The position numbers were made by a program, and so were the translations under genes. A model generated the notes under the pieces. The model was not told where the DNA came from. It worked only from the letters and a program-made list of their open reading frames with translations, and made no database searches. A stretch of DNA of 21,953 nucleotides from JBBQHM01 sp038323965. GTDB taxonomy: Bacteria; Verrucomicrobiota; Verrucomicrobiia; Chthoniobacterales; UBA10450. Where the stretch lies: positions 1 to 21,953 of the forward strand of contig JBBQHM010000029.1 in the NCBI GenBank assembly GCA_038323965.1, read 5' to 3'. Positions 21,953-21,953 of the stretch are shown in pieces. Each line of letters starts with the position of its first letter. Positions within the stretch are counted from its first letter, which is position 1.

Positions 21953-21953
21953 G

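Noticed and set aside
1..21953. A defence system, prophage, transposase, CRISPR array, or tRNA/rRNA gene
   Set aside because: Looked for repeat arrays, integrase or transposase motifs, tRNA cloverleaf remains and nuclease or helicase clusters; none was found apart from Mfd.

Overview
This window looks like chromosomal DNA from a soil- or sediment-type member of the Verrucomicrobiota, possibly Spartobacteria/Chthoniobacterales. The assignment rests on a Minf_1886-type protein (a family confined largely to Verrucomicrobia and Planctomycetes), a cysteine-free S18 beside a zinc-free L33, a DksA with a histone-H1-like tail, and moderately GC-rich housekeeping genes with tight 4-nt gene overlaps. 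No rRNA, tRNA, CRISPR array, prophage, transposase or recognisable defence system was found. No stretch longer than 300 bases lacks a gene or gene remnant.

Left part (1-3305). A plus-strand operon holds tsaB (5' end outside the window), alr and a RelE/ParE-like small protein, each starting inside the stop of the previous gene. It converges on a minus-strand operon dksA-rpmG-rpsR (tail-extended DksA, L33, S18). Between the two operons lie two matching hairpins, each abutting one operon's last stop codon.

Middle-left (3394-7301). Two minus-strand ABC-2 (DUF990-like) permeases look like partners of one exporter. They are separated by an opposite-strand pair: a single-domain rhodanese and an MFS transporter. 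An 80-bp imperfect inverted repeat lies between rhodanese and MFS, and the MFS start codon falls in its right arm. The second permease is translationally coupled to a YjdF/DUF2238 membrane protein.

Middle (7298-13026). A long minus-strand run reads, in transcription order: L,D-transpeptidase lipoprotein, mfd, SurA-like periplasmic chaperone, pdxA, DUF2238, permease. Gaps are short or overlapping, so much of it may be one transcript.

Middle-right (13123-16229). An FmdB-type zinc ribbon is coupled by a GTGA overlap to a zinc-ribbon membrane protein. A strong hairpin separates them from a convergent Gly/Tyr-rich secreted protein with a C-terminal peptidoglycan-binding domain. Divergent to that is a secreted protein resembling a metallopeptidase-like fold that has lost its active site.

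Right part (16308-21953). A plus-strand cluster holds the Minf_1886-family protein, a fused two-unit M16 peptidase (second unit inactive), a DUF1844 protein and a type IB topoisomerase. On the minus strand, the window ends with a broken esterase gene (internal deletion plus in-frame amber codon) downstream of a beta-carbonic anhydrase that runs off the edge.

No wholly new system is evident. The most notable signals are the split permease pair with its embedded inverted repeat, the dksA-rpmG-rpsR operon, the alr-coupled orphan RelE-like gene, and the decayed esterase.
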